A DNA stretch of 64,000 bases, taken from Helicobacter pylori (GTDB lineage: Bacteria; Campylobacterota; Campylobacteria; Campylobacterales; Helicobacteraceae). Positions 54,135-63,524 of this stretch are shown in pieces. Both the position numbers and the translations under genes were made by a program. The DNA lies in contig NZ_CP011486.1 in the NCBI RefSeq assembly GCF_001653455.1, forward strand, positions 1,302,001 to 1,366,000, written 5' to 3'. The notes beneath the pieces are model-generated. The model did not search any database and was not told where the DNA came from. It saw only the letters and a list, made by a program, of their open reading frames with translations. Each line of letters opens with the position of its first letter. Within the stretch, counting starts at the first letter, position 1.

Positions 54135-54695
54135 ATGACGCTTTTAGTGGGTTTAGGCAACCCTACTTTGCGTTACGCTCACACCAGACACAACGCTGGT
54201 TTTGATATTTTGGATTTGCTCGTTGGCGAGTTGGATCTTTCTTTCACTTTTTCCCCCAAACACAACGCTCATTTATGCATTTATAAAGATTTTATCTTGC
54301 TCAAACCCCAAACTTACATGAATTTAAGCGGCGAAAGCGTTTTGAGCACTAAAAATTTTTACAAACCCAAAGAGCTCTTGATTGTCCATGACGACTTGGA
54401 TTTGCCTTTAGGCGTTGTGAAGTTTAAAAAGGGCGGAGGGAATGGAGGGCATAACGGCTTAAAGTCCATTGACGCTCTGTGCTCTAACGCTTATTATCGC
54501 TTGAGGGTGGGGATTTCTAAAGGGGTTAATGTTACTGAGCATGTGCTTTCTCAATTTAACAAAAACGAAGAGCCTTTAAAAAACGCCGTGTTTGAACATG
54601 CCAAAAACGCCCTAAAATTTTTTATAGAAAGCCATGATTTTAACGCCACACAAAATCGTTTCACGCTTAAAAAACCTTTAGCAATAGAGGCTTAA
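54135..54695 (+). CDS. pth: Peptidyl-tRNA hydrolase
   Basis: 186 residues. Starts with [25 protein letters not shown], containing the catalytic His and the Asn of the active site; [15 protein letters not shown] and [30 protein letters not shown] follow. Rescues tRNA from dropped-off peptides. It follows rplY by 9 bp, the usual rplY-pth pair. Confidence 0.97.
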   Translation: MTLLVGLGNPTLRYAHTRHNAGFDILDLLVGELDLSFTFSPKHNAHLCIYKDFILLKPQTYMNLSGESVLSTKNFYKPKELLIVHDDLDLPLGVVKFKKGGGNGGHNGLKSIDALCSNAYYRLRVGISKGVNVTEHVLSQFNKNEEPLKNAVFEHAKNALKFFIESHDFNATQNRFTLKKPLAIEA

Positions 54696-54704
54696 GGGGT
54701 TAAA

Positions 54705-55772
54705 ATGCGTTTGTTTAGATTTGTAGGGTGGTATTATTTCAAATATTTTTTAATCGTGCTTTTAGCTTTAGAATTGTTTTTCGTCGGTATTGACAGCCTG
54801 AAATACGCCGACAAAATGCCCGATTCTGCGAACATGATTATCTTATTTTTCACCTATGATATTTTATTCGCTCTCAATTACACCTTGCCTATTTCCTTGC
54901 TTTTAGCGATGGTTTTATTTTACATCACCTTCATTAAATCCAACCAATACACCGCCCTGCTCTCCATTGGCTTTTCTAAACGCCAGATTTTAAAACCCAT
55001 TTTTTTCATCAGTTTGTTTTTCACGGCGATTTATGTGGGGTTGAATGCGACTCCTTTTGTGTACATGGAAGAAAAAACGCAAAATTTGATCTATAAAGAC
55101 AATTCTTTGAGCGTCTCAGAGCATTTGTTAGTGAAATACAACGATGATTATGTGTATTTTGATAAGATCAATCCGTTATTGCAAAAAGCCCAAAATATCA
55201 AGGTTTTTCGCCTGAAAGACAAGACTTTAGAATCTTATGCTGAAGCCAATGAGGCCTTTTTTGAAGACAAGCATTGGATCTTGCATGACGCTACCATTTA
55301 TAGCCTGCCTTCAAATTTTGAACTGGGCGCAAACGCTTTGAGCGCGATGCGTTTAGAAACCTTTAAAACGCTCAAAAATTTCCGCCCTAAAGTTTTAGAC
55401 ACCATTTATCAAAATAAGCCTGCAGTTTCTATCACAGACGCTCTTTTTTCCTTGCATGCTCTAGTGCGCCAAAACGCAGACACCAAAAAAGTGCGCTCGT
55501 TTTTATATGTTTTTGCAATCTTGCCCTTTTTTGTGCCGTTTTTAAGCGTTTTAATCGCTTATTTTTCGCCAAGCCTTGCGCGCTATGAAAACCTGGCTCT
55601 TTTGGGGCTAAAATTCATCATTATCACGCTCGTTGTTTGGGGGCTATTCTTTGCATTGGGGAAGTTTAGCATTTCAGGGATACTCATTCCTGAAATAGGC
55701 GTGCTCTCACCCTTTTTCGTATTCTTAGCCCTCAGTCTTTGGTATTTTAAAAAGCTTAATAAGAGATTGTGA
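54705..55772 (+). CDS. lptG: LPS export permease LptG
   Basis: 355 residues of the LptF/LptG (YjgP/YjgQ) family. Membrane segments at both ends (FKYFLIVLLALELFFVGID; FAILPFFVPFLSVLIAYFSP) surround a periplasmic jellyroll-like domain (residues about 125-260). Works with LptF and LptB2 to extract lipopolysaccharide. RBS TAAGGGG. Last housekeeping gene before the restriction island. Confidence 0.88.
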   Translation: MRLFRFVGWYYFKYFLIVLLALELFFVGIDSLKYADKMPDSANMIILFFTYDILFALNYTLPISLLLAMVLFYITFIKSNQYTALLSIGFSKRQILKPIFFISLFFTAIYVGLNATPFVYMEEKTQNLIYKDNSLSVSEHLLVKYNDDYVYFDKINPLLQKAQNIKVFRLKDKTLESYAEANEAFFEDKHWILHDATIYSLPSNFELGANALSAMRLETFKTLKNFRPKVLDTIYQNKPAVSITDALFSLHALVRQNADTKKVRSFLYVFAILPFFVPFLSVLIAYFSPSLARYENLALLGLKFIIITLVVWGLFFALGKFSISGILIPEIGVLSPFFVFLALSLWYFKKLNKRL

Positions 55773-55791
55773 GGTTTTAATCTTATATGTT

Positions 55792-55815
55792 ACTAAGTGG
55801 TTTTATCCTCTTAGT
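55792..55815. repeat. Inverted repeat between lptG and the restriction island
   Basis: ACTAAGTGG and CCTCTTAGT, nine pairs with one mismatch around a 6-nt T-rich loop. It could end the lptG transcript or mark the left edge of the island. No T run follows on the plus strand. Confidence 0.5.
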
Positions 55816-55828
55816 TTAAAGGTGGCTA

Positions 55829-56830
55829 GTGGAAAGATTTAATCTAAAAAATCGCCGGTATATCGGCTCAAAAACCAAACTCATAGAGTGGGTATTTGGG
55901 AATTTAAAATTAAATAATATCAAAAGCGTGTGCGATATTTTTGCCGGAAGTGGGGTAGTGGCTGGTCAATTTGCCACTATTCCTAACATTAAAAATATTA
56001 TTATAAATGATATTTTATTTTCTAATGAAATCATTTATCATGCTTTTTTTAGGGGGCAAGACGCTGATTTTAAGGTGCTTGAAGAACTGAAAGAATATTA
56101 TACTCAAGCTTTAAAGCTAGAAGAAAATTATTTTAGCCAACATTTTAGCGGCAAATTTTTCAGCTATAAAGATTGTGTCAAAATCGGTAGCATTAGAGAG
56201 CATATAGAAAGCTTGAATTTAGATAAATTAAATAAAGATATTTTATTAACAAGCTTGATTTATTCAATGGATAAGATAGCTAACACGGTGGGGCATTATG
56301 AAGCTTATAGGAAAAAAGAGATCTTGCAAGATAGATTTATTTTTGAACTTATTAGCCCTATAAAGCATGATAAAAATATCATGATAGAGAGAAAAGACGC
56401 TAACGAATTGGCTAAAACCTTAAAAATAGACTTAGTTTTTATTGACCCTCCATACAATTCAAGGCAATACAGCCGGTTTTATCATCTCTATGAAAACTTA
56501 GTGCAGTGGAAAAAACCCAAACTCTATGGAACAGCTTTAAAGCCATCATGCGAGAACATGAGCGAATATTGTCGCTCTAATGCCAAGAAAGAATTGAGCG
56601 ATTTAATTGAAAAACTAGATTGTAAAAGGATTGCTTTAACTTATAATAATACCTATAATTCTAAGTCTAGCTCTTCGCAAAATAAAATAGACTTTAAAGA
56701 TTTAGTGGGAATTTTGAGTCAAAAAGGAAAATTAAGCGTTAAAGAAAAGGCTCATAGTTTTTTTAATTCAGGAAAGACTGATTTTAAAGAGCATAAAGAA
56801 TTTTTATTTATAGTGGAAGCGAAACCTTGA
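55829..56830 (+). CDS. DNA adenine methyltransferase (M1 of Type II system)
   Basis: 333 residues. SAM motif CDIFAGSGVVAGQF (FAGSG at 38-42) and catalytic DPPY (D206-Y209, in FIDPPYNSRQYSRFY). The motif order fits a class D12/alpha-like N6-adenine methylase distinct from the next gene. Start is GTG at 55829 with AAAGG six bases upstream. Protects one strand or half of the target of the linked endonuclease (inference). More AT-rich codon use than neighbours suggests horizontal acquisition. Confidence 0.85.
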   Translation: MERFNLKNRRYIGSKTKLIEWVFGNLKLNNIKSVCDIFAGSGVVAGQFATIPNIKNIIINDILFSNEIIYHAFFRGQDADFKVLEELKEYYTQALKLEENYFSQHFSGKFFSYKDCVKIGSIREHIESLNLDKLNKDILLTSLIYSMDKIANTVGHYEAYRKKEILQDRFIFELISPIKHDKNIMIERKDANELAKTLKIDLVFIDPPYNSRQYSRFYHLYENLVQWKKPKLYGTALKPSCENMSEYCRSNAKKELSDLIEKLDCKRIALTYNNTYNSKSSSSQNKIDFKDLVGILSQKGKLSVKEKAHSFFNSGKTDFKEHKEFLFIVEAKP

Positions 56831-57726
56831 AAAAAAGTATTCGTTCTCCCTTTTTCTATGTAGGGGATAAATATAAACTCATGCCACAGCTCAATAAGCT
56901 ATTCCCAAATAACATTAATCAATTTATTGAGCCTTTTGTGGGTGGAGGTAGCGTGTTTTTAAACACTAAGGCTAAAAGATACTTAGCTAATGACATAGAT
57001 ACTAATATTATCAATTTACATAAAACTTTAAGCAAGTTCAATGCTTATGAGCTTTTTGATGAATTGTCTAAAATCATCATTCATTATGGCTTGTCTTTCT
57101 CTTTTAAGGGGATTACAGCTCCTGATGAATTAAAAAAACAATATATAAAAACTTACTACGCTAAATACAATAAAATAGCTTATGAAAAACTAAGGGCTGA
57201 TTTTAACTCCAATCAAAACAACATGCTTTATTTGTATTTGCTTTTAATTTATGGGTTTAATCACATGATTAGATTTAATTCTAAAGGGCTTTTTAATTTA
57301 CCCGTAGGTAATGTAGATTTTAACGAAAATGTTTATAATGCCCTAAAAAACTACCTAGATTTTGTGCAACAAAACACCATTATTTTTCATAATAATGATT
57401 ATATTGATTTTCTTAACCACACCACTTATTTAAAAGATGATTATGTTTATTTTGACCCCCCTTATTTAATCTCCAATAGTGAATACAACAAGTTATGGGA
57501 TAGCAATAATGAGATAGCCTTATATGGCATTTTAGATAGCTTAGATAAAAAGGGAGTTTTATTTGGTATAACTAATCTTATTTACCATAAGGGAGAGACT
57601 AATTTTATTTTAAAAGAATGGGCTAAAAAATATTATATTTTTAATATCAAAAGTAACTATATCAGCTATAATGACAACACCATTAAAAAAGATAGCAAAG
57701 AAATCTTTGTAACTAATTATAGGTGA
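56827..57726 (+). CDS. Dam-family DNA adenine methyltransferase (M2)
   Basis: 299 residues of the D12-class (Dam/MboI/DpnM) family: SPFFYVGDKYKLMPQLNKLFP, FVGGGSVF at residues 37-44 (SAM site), LANDID, YGFNHMIRFNSKGLFNLPVG and catalytic DPPY at D210. Starts with TTG that overlaps the previous stop (TTGA), so it is translationally coupled. Dam relatives methylate GATC-like sites, which fits a partner endonuclease of AlwI type (GGATC), but the true site is not known from sequence. Confidence 0.88.
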   Translation: MKKSIRSPFFYVGDKYKLMPQLNKLFPNNINQFIEPFVGGGSVFLNTKAKRYLANDIDTNIINLHKTLSKFNAYELFDELSKIIIHYGLSFSFKGITAPDELKKQYIKTYYAKYNKIAYEKLRADFNSNQNNMLYLYLLLIYGFNHMIRFNSKGLFNLPVGNVDFNENVYNALKNYLDFVQQNTIIFHNNDYIDFLNHTTYLKDDYVYFDPPYLISNSEYNKLWDSNNEIALYGILDSLDKKGVLFGITNLIYHKGETNFILKEWAKKYYIFNIKSNYISYNDNTIKKDSKEIFVTNYR

Positions 57727-57732
57727 TTGATT

Positions 57733-59349
57733 ATGACTAAAAAACCGGCACGAAAAATTTTAAGCTTTTCAACCACTATGCGAAACCCTAAAAGAATAGG
57801 ACAATTTTTAGCTGTTTTAGAAAAGTTTGAAAATCAAATTCTTGAATCTTCAACGATTATGCAAATTGTCAAATCCGTTTTGGCTCATAGGCTTTATAGA
57901 CCTACTTCTCTCAATCAAAATAAAGAATTGAAAGAAAAATTTGACTCCAATGAATATGTCTTTAGCGATGAAGAGTTAGAACGCATTATAGAAATATCCC
58001 CACAAAATCATAAAGAGATGGGTTTTGAGCATGGATGGGAAAGTCGGTTTGACACTTGGTATAAGCTTATGTGTGAGTTTGGGTTTTGCTACTATGCAAA
58101 AGATGAGAAAATACTCATCAGCGATAGCGCTAAAATGCTTATTCTTGCTTACTATAACAAAGAAAACGATACTTTTAAAGAAAGCGTTGATGAAAGCGTA
58201 GTTGGGGCTATATTTTTAAACGCTCTGTCTAAATATGAAGTGGGAAACCCTTACAAAAAGAACTTAAACCATAACAACCCTTTCAAATTATTGCTCTCGC
58301 TTTTAAAACGGCTCAAAAATGCCCATCTAACTCCTCTCTCTGTCAAAGAAATCCCTATCTTACTTTGTTGGAAAGATGATAACGCTAATGGGCTTTATGA
58401 CTACATTATTCATTTAAGACAAGAAATTGTTACTATCAATAAAACAGAATTCAGCTACTCAGATGAATTTATCTATGAAAAATGCCTAAAACTTTTAGAA
58501 AGTGTTAATAAAACACGATTCAAAATGAGCCAAATCACTAACGAAGCCGTTGATGAATACATTAGAAAAATGCGTATTACAGGACTTATTTCATTGCGTG
58601 GTAATGGTAGGTTTATTGATATTAATACTAATGAAAGTAATAAAATAGATTATATTTTACAAACCCATAAGGCTTTTAAAGAGGATTATTTAAACGACAC
58701 TCAAGCTAACAGACTCGCCTTTTTTAACTACATGGCGATCGTGGATAGCTTTCTTGTTAGCGTTACTCCAATCAGCGATAATGAGAGCGTTAAATCAAGT
58801 AAATTGAATGAACTAGCAACCACTTATACTAAAGATTTTATCAAGCAAGAATTACTCATTACTTGCAACAAGCAAGAATCAAAAGATAATTTTTTAAGAC
58901 TCATTGATAAACCTTTACGCTTAGAATTTTTAAGTGCTATTTTCTTGAAACAACATTTTGAAAATTTAAGCGTGATGCCCAATTATAAAAGCGATGATGA
59001 AGGCTTGCCCGTATACACAGCAAGCGGTAATAAACCTGATATTGTAGCTATGGACACAAAAGCCCAAAGTTATATAGAAGTGAGCTTGATTAGAGATAGA
59101 AGTCAGAGCGCCTTGGAAATGATACCTATTGCCAGACATTTAAAAGAATTGATTAAAAATAGCGCTGATATTAGAGAGAAATTTAGTGTTTTTGTGGCTC
59201 CAAATATCCATGATGACGCCAAAGAATATGCGGGATTTGCCCATTTCAAAGACAATATTAATATACGCTGTTATGCTATCAATGATTTTATCAAAAAAGT
59301 AGAAAACAGCGCAGAGTTGTTGCAACTCAATGATGGCTTGAAAGCTTGA
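57733..59349 (+). CDS. AlwI-family Type II restriction endonuclease
   Basis: About 538 residues. N-terminal winged-helix-like region (KILSFSTTMRNPKRIGQFLAVLEKFENQ) and C-terminal catalytic part with KPDIVAMD (D436) and YIEVSLIRDRSQ (E449), the PD-(D/E)xK-like pair with serine at the usual lysine position. This matches the AlwI family of Type IIS enzymes, where two methylases commonly protect an asymmetric site. ATG at 57733 follows AGGTGA by 6 bp. Its 3' end was copied to 7986-8428. Confidence 0.83.
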   Translation: MTKKPARKILSFSTTMRNPKRIGQFLAVLEKFENQILESSTIMQIVKSVLAHRLYRPTSLNQNKELKEKFDSNEYVFSDEELERIIEISPQNHKEMGFEHGWESRFDTWYKLMCEFGFCYYAKDEKILISDSAKMLILAYYNKENDTFKESVDESVVGAIFLNALSKYEVGNPYKKNLNHNNPFKLLLSLLKRLKNAHLTPLSVKEIPILLCWKDDNANGLYDYIIHLRQEIVTINKTEFSYSDEFIYEKCLKLLESVNKTRFKMSQITNEAVDEYIRKMRITGLISLRGNGRFIDINTNESNKIDYILQTHKAFKEDYLNDTQANRLAFFNYMAIVDSFLVSVTPISDNESVKSSKLNELATTYTKDFIKQELLITCNKQESKDNFLRLIDKPLRLEFLSAIFLKQHFENLSVMPNYKSDDEGLPVYTASGNKPDIVAMDTKAQSYIEVSLIRDRSQSALEMIPIARHLKELIKNSADIREKFSVFVAPNIHDDAKEYAGFAHFKDNINIRCYAINDFIKKVENSAELLQLNDGLKA

Positions 59350-59396
59350 AACGCAAAACTTTCATGTCTAAGCCTTACCTAAAAACCCTACTGAAT

Positions 59397-60527
59397 TTAA
59401 AAAGTATAGACATAGCGTAAATACATGGAATACTGACGGCGTAAGGTTTGGGTTAAGCTGAAATTGGTTTCTGCTCCTGTGATAGTGGTCGGATTCCCAT
59501 TCTCTAGCGGACCTTGTTTTTTCGCTTTTATAGTGGTAGAGCCTTTGAAAAAATGGTTAGGGAGCGTGGGGATTTTGATACCAAACTCAATGCCATGGTG
59601 TTCAAAAATATTAGTTCTAATGCCTACATTCACCAAAAATTGGAAAATCGTGTTATTCACTTTAGCGTTCAATTTTCCTGTGGCATAGACGCTGTTAGAG
59701 TTGATCCCCACATTACAACTCGCCGGCGTCGTGTCCCCGCATGTGATCGTGCCATCAGCGTTAGTCATGTAAGCGTCAGCGTCAGTGTTGACACCATAAA
59801 CATACCCATCCTTAAAATACCCCACACGATTATTGGTCCAAGTGTTACCCGCAAAATTCACGCCCACAAAAAACCCAGCCGTGGCTTTAGGCTTATCTAT
59901 AATATTAAAAAGCATGTCTGTGCCAAAACCATAAGTATACATGTCGGCTTTTTGATCGCTCAAATAAAAAGGCGATATGGCGTTAGCGGCTCTAGAATTA
60001 GAAAAATTGGAATGCCCATAATCAAAGAAACCATAATAGCGCAGCCCAAACCACCTTTTTTTACCCATAAAATGTTTATAGCCTGTGATCACGCCTAGCC
60101 CATACATCGGCTGGTTACGGCCAGGAATGTTTTTATTGGTGCTAAGCATGGTGCGAGAAGTCCAATTGACCACGCAGTTAGCCTTGGTATAGCCTGGCGT
60201 TCCTGGTGTCCCTGAAGCGGGCTGACAGCCACCGGTCTGCCCATCAGGCACTTTGCCATCATCATTAGCCGAAACATCGCCAAAAGGCACTTGAAACAAT
60301 TCGCCATTTTTATAAGCGTTGGTTTTTTGATCAGCCCTACCCACTTCCAAGCTAATCCCCACAAACGCACCATTTTTTTCATAAGCGTTTAAGGGGCTTG
60401 TCAGCCATAACGAACTCAAAAGAGCGCCTAAAACTACCGAGCCTTTTTTAGAAATATTTAAAGATTGAGCTATCAAAACAGATTCCTTACGATTAAAATT
60501 TTTACAAACCATCTTGCAATCTTGCAT
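59397..60527 (-). CDS. horK: Hor-family outer membrane protein (HorK-like)
   Basis: Signal peptide core SVVLGALLSSLWLTSPLNA then NGAFVGISLEVGRAD. GVITGYKHFMGKKRWFGLRYYGFFDYGH and the final QYSMYLRYVYTF match the barrel shared by Hop/Hor proteins. Cysteine-bearing middle region. By position it corresponds to HP1501. I choose the ATG at 60527 (about 376 residues): the frame is open to 60635, but that earlier ATG lies upstream of a strong TATAAT (60606-60611). An ATG at 60512 is also possible. Confidence 0.85.
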   Translation of the reverse strand: MQDCKMVCKNFNRKESVLIAQSLNISKKGSVVLGALLSSLWLTSPLNAYEKNGAFVGISLEVGRADQKTNAYKNGELFQVPFGDVSANDDGKVPDGQTGGCQPASGTPGTPGYTKANCVVNWTSRTMLSTNKNIPGRNQPMYGLGVITGYKHFMGKKRWFGLRYYGFFDYGHSNFSNSRAANAISPFYLSDQKADMYTYGFGTDMLFNIIDKPKATAGFFVGVNFAGNTWTNNRVGYFKDGYVYGVNTDADAYMTNADGTITCGDTTPASCNVGINSNSVYATGKLNAKVNNTIFQFLVNVGIRTNIFEHHGIEFGIKIPTLPNHFFKGSTTIKAKKQGPLENGNPTTITGAETNFSLTQTLRRQYSMYLRYVYTF

Positions 60528-60579
60528 TCTATTTTCTTCTTTGTCATAAAATTGATCACCACTCTCTAGGGTGCTCCGC

Positions 60580-60592
60580 TTAAGTATTACTT
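60580..60592 (-). promoter_or_regulatory. Leader element shared with horJ
   Basis: Minus-strand AAGTAATACTTAA, identical to 24692-24704 and about 55-65 bp upstream of the start codon. It begins about 14 bp after the predicted -10, so near the 5' end of the transcript. Confidence 0.45.
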
Positions 60593-60605
60593 TTTTAATT
60601 ATTTT

Positions 60606-60611
60606 ATTATA
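60606..60611 (-). promoter_or_regulatory. -10 element of horK
   Basis: Minus-strand TATAAT within GCTATAATAAAAT. It predicts a transcript start near 60599 and a leader of about 70 nt to the ATG at 60527. It lies downstream of the first in-frame ATG (60635), arguing against that start. Confidence 0.5.
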
Positions 60612-60692
60612 GCTAATTGCAGTCTTAAAAGTCAAACAAAAACCACCCTTAAAATTCCCATAATAGTGGGATACTTGACAATAAAATCCTTT

Positions 60693-60698
60693 TATAGT
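60693..60698 (+). promoter_or_regulatory. -10 element of the CopD-like gene
   Basis: TATAGT 44 bp upstream of the ATG at 60742, in the divergent region with horK. A TTGACA at 60675-60680 is present but only 12 bp away, too close to be a working -35 with it. Confidence 0.35.
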
Positions 60699-60741
60699 AG
60701 ATTAGAAACTCTTTAATTTTCCCATGAATAAAGGATTTTAA

Positions 60742-61179
60742 ATGGATGCGATTTATCCTTATGCGTTGGTTGTTCATTTATTGTGCGCTATTATTTTTAT
60801 TGGCTACTTGTTTTTTGATGGGGTGATTTTCCCTAATGTGAAGAAAATGTTTGGCGAAGATTTTGCCAATAAAGCAAATACAGGGATCACTCAAAGAGCG
60901 GTTAAAATCATGCCTTTATGCGTTTTAGGGCTTGTTTTAACAGGGGGAATAATGCTTAGTCGGTATATGGGGGGCGATAAAGGCTGGTGTGAAACCCCTT
61001 TTCAAAAAATACTGATGGTGAAGGTGATCTTAGCGTTAAGCGTTTTTCTTTTAGTGCTTTTTTCTTTATTGTGTAAGTTTTTGGGGAAGAAAAACCCTAT
61101 TGGTAACTATATCCACCCTATCGCTCTAACTTTTGGTTTTTTGATCGCCATTTTAGCCAAAACAATGTGGTTTGTTTAG
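60742..61179 (+). CDS. Small CopD/DUF2269-like membrane protein (HP1502-like)
   Basis: 145 residues with four hydrophobic helices (YALVVHLLCAIIFIGYLFF; AVKIMPLCVLGLVLTGGIML; ILMVKVILALSVFLLVLFSLL; HPIALTFGFLIAILAKTMW). His in the first helix and LVHL/GGIML motifs resemble the CopD/HemJ-like superfamily. The convergent neighbour is a copper ATPase and their ends overlap by 4 bp, which may hint at metal handling but is weak evidence. RBS AAAGGA. Confidence 0.7.
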   Translation: MDAIYPYALVVHLLCAIIFIGYLFFDGVIFPNVKKMFGEDFANKANTGITQRAVKIMPLCVLGLVLTGGIMLSRYMGGDKGWCETPFQKILMVKVILALSVFLLVLFSLLCKFLGKKNPIGNYIHPIALTFGFLIAILAKTMWFV

Positions 61180-63515
61180 GAGCGTTTCAACCTTAAAGAA
61201 TTTAAGACCACCAACAAAGAACTAGCACTCATGCTCAAACTCGCTATTAAGGGGTTAATGTAGCCTAGTATAGCGACCGGGATTAAAATAGCGTTATAAA
61301 TCAAGCTCAAAGCAATGTTTTGCAACACCACTTGATAGACTTTTTGAGCGTTATGAAGCGCTTTTTCTAACAAACTCAAATCTTCTTCTAAAAGCAAAAT
61401 ATCGCATGCACTTTTACTCAAAGCGCTTTTTTCAAACCCCAAAGAAACGCTCGCTTGTTTTAAGGCTAGCGCGTCGTTATTGCCATCGCCTATCATCGCG
61501 CACACGCCTTGATAAGAGCTAATGATTTGCGCCTTATCTTCAGGGGTCAAATTCGCAGAATATTTAGAAATCCCTAATTTTTTCGCACACTCTTTAACCG
61601 AGCTTTCATTATCCCCGCTTAAAATTTCTAATTCCAAGCCTTTAAGTTGTAAGGCTTGAATGACTTCTTTAGCGTTATTTTTCAAACGCTCTTCTAAAAT
61701 GAATAACGCGCATAAAGTTGTATTTTTCGCAAAACCTACCATGATATTGGCGCTCTCTTTCACTTCTGTGCTAACCCCCATAGCGTTTAAAAATTTCAAA
61801 CTCCCCACTAGCAAGGTTTCATTTTGATAGCTCGCTTTCAAGCCATGAGCAAAAAATTCTATCTTTTCTAAAATAACCTCATCGCCATCTAATGATTTAA
61901 GGATCGCGCTATGGGCTAAATGCTCTCTTGCTTTTAAAAGGCTCTTTAAAAGCCTTTCATCAAAATGTTCATAAACGATTTTTTCTTTTAAAAGGACTTC
62001 TTTTTGCGTGAGAGTGCCGGTTTTGTCTATAAAGATTTTTTTCACTTTGGCTAAAGTTTCTAAAAACAACGCTTCTTTAAACACGATCAAAGGGTTTTTA
62101 AACACCCCTATCACTAATGCAATAGGCGTAGCTAGAGCGAACGCGCAAGGGCAGCTTATGACTAACACGCTAATGCATACCATTAAGGCTTTTTCAAAAT
62201 GAGCCCCTAAACCAAATTGCCATAAAATTAGGCTCACAAAGGCTAAAAGTAATACCGCTTTAGAAAAAATATCTGCAATTTTGTTCGCGCTGCTCTCAAT
62301 TAAGGGCTTTTCTAAAAAACTCTTTTTTAAGATTTCTAGCAAACTAGAAAGGCGTGAGTTTTGAAAATCAGCGCTCACTTGATAGCTAAAAGGCACGCCC
62401 ACATTCACATAACCCCCTAAAATTTTATCATTAACCCCCAATTCTAAAGGTTTAAACTCCCCGCTAATCAAAGACGCATCCACGCTCGCGCTATTTAAAA
62501 GCGCGCCATCTAGCGCGATTTTAGCCCCACTTGGCACCCAAATAATAGAGCCTATCGCCACATCTTTGGGGTGTTTTTCCACCTGTTTGTTATTTTCTAA
62601 AACGATCACGCTATGGATTTCATGCGATTCTAGGGCTAAACATTTTTCATTCGCAAACAGCCTGGCCTTCAATTCCAAAAACTTAGATCCAAAAACAAGC
62701 GTTAAAATGGTGCTGCTCGCTTCAAAATAAGTCTCTTGAGACACCAACATGGCATAAACGGAATAAACAAACGCCGACAACGCCCCAAAAGACACGCTCA
62801 AATCCATGCCAAAAACCCCGTTTTTTAGCCCATAAAACGCCCCCTTAATAAAAAAGCGCCCCACAACCACCAACACCAACAAGCTTAAAAAAAGCGATAC
62901 GAGATCCAAATTCCTTTGCATGAGCTTATCCATGCCATTACCACCATAGCTTGCGTATTTTGCAATTGCAATAAACATCAAATTCATGGTGGCAAAAAAC
63001 CCCACGCTTAAAGTGAGCAAGTAAGATCGTTGTTCTTTTTGTGCTTTTAGGGTGTAATTTTTAGCGTTATAGATTTTAGCCCCATAGCCCAAATTCTCAA
63101 TTTTTTGAATGATTTCTTTTGGGTTTAAGGATTTGTCAAACACGATTTGCAAATGGTGGGTGGTGAAATTCACGCTCACTTTTTTAACCCCCTTTAAGCG
63201 CTCTAAAACCTTTTGATTGAGCCACAAGCAAGCGTTGCAATGCGTTTTTTCCAACAAAAGATTAAGAATAAATTCGCCCTTATCGTTTTCTTCAAGAGCT
63301 TGTTCTAATTCCAAAGCATGCATTGGATTATGATGCACTACAGGGGCTAAAGTAAAATCGCCTAATTTGTCATAAAAGCTCTCTAAATTCAAATCCAATA
63401 ACAACGCATACACCCTAGCGCACCCTGTGCAACAAAAATGCAATTCTTTATGGTTGATAGTCTCTTTAAAAAGCTCGCTTTCTTTAAATTCTAATTGGCA
63501 ATGCGCACATTTCAT
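61176..63515 (-). CDS. ccoI: P1B-type copper ATPase, CcoI/FixI-like
   Basis: 779 residues. N-terminal metal-binding part has CAHC (3-6) and FCCTGC (28-32), then an HMA domain with CNAC (93-96). The membrane CPC motif is at 455-457, phosphorylation DKTGT at D497 and GDGNND from G676. The large N-terminal cysteine-rich extension is typical of CcoI/FixI, which supplies copper for cbb3-type oxidase, the terminal oxidase of Helicobacter. Copper specificity and role are from family knowledge. Confidence 0.92.
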   Translation of the reverse strand: MKCAHCQLEFKESELFKETINHKELHFCCTGCARVYALLLDLNLESFYDKLGDFTLAPVVHHNPMHALELEQALEENDKGEFILNLLLEKTHCNACLWLNQKVLERLKGVKKVSVNFTTHHLQIVFDKSLNPKEIIQKIENLGYGAKIYNAKNYTLKAQKEQRSYLLTLSVGFFATMNLMFIAIAKYASYGGNGMDKLMQRNLDLVSLFLSLLVLVVVGRFFIKGAFYGLKNGVFGMDLSVSFGALSAFVYSVYAMLVSQETYFEASSTILTLVFGSKFLELKARLFANEKCLALESHEIHSVIVLENNKQVEKHPKDVAIGSIIWVPSGAKIALDGALLNSASVDASLISGEFKPLELGVNDKILGGYVNVGVPFSYQVSADFQNSRLSSLLEILKKSFLEKPLIESSANKIADIFSKAVLLLAFVSLILWQFGLGAHFEKALMVCISVLVISCPCAFALATPIALVIGVFKNPLIVFKEALFLETLAKVKKIFIDKTGTLTQKEVLLKEKIVYEHFDERLLKSLLKAREHLAHSAILKSLDGDEVILEKIEFFAHGLKASYQNETLLVGSLKFLNAMGVSTEVKESANIMVGFAKNTTLCALFILEERLKNNAKEVIQALQLKGLELEILSGDNESSVKECAKKLGISKYSANLTPEDKAQIISSYQGVCAMIGDGNNDALALKQASVSLGFEKSALSKSACDILLLEEDLSLLEKALHNAQKVYQVVLQNIALSLIYNAILIPVAILGYINPLIASLSMSASSLLVVLNSLRLKRS

Positions 63516-63524
63516 TTTTAATCC

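Noticed and set aside
60528-60635. Longer N-terminus for the horK-like protein starting at 60635
   Set aside because: The extra codons lie across a strong TATAAT and the shared leader element, and would put about 36 hydrophilic residues before the signal peptide.
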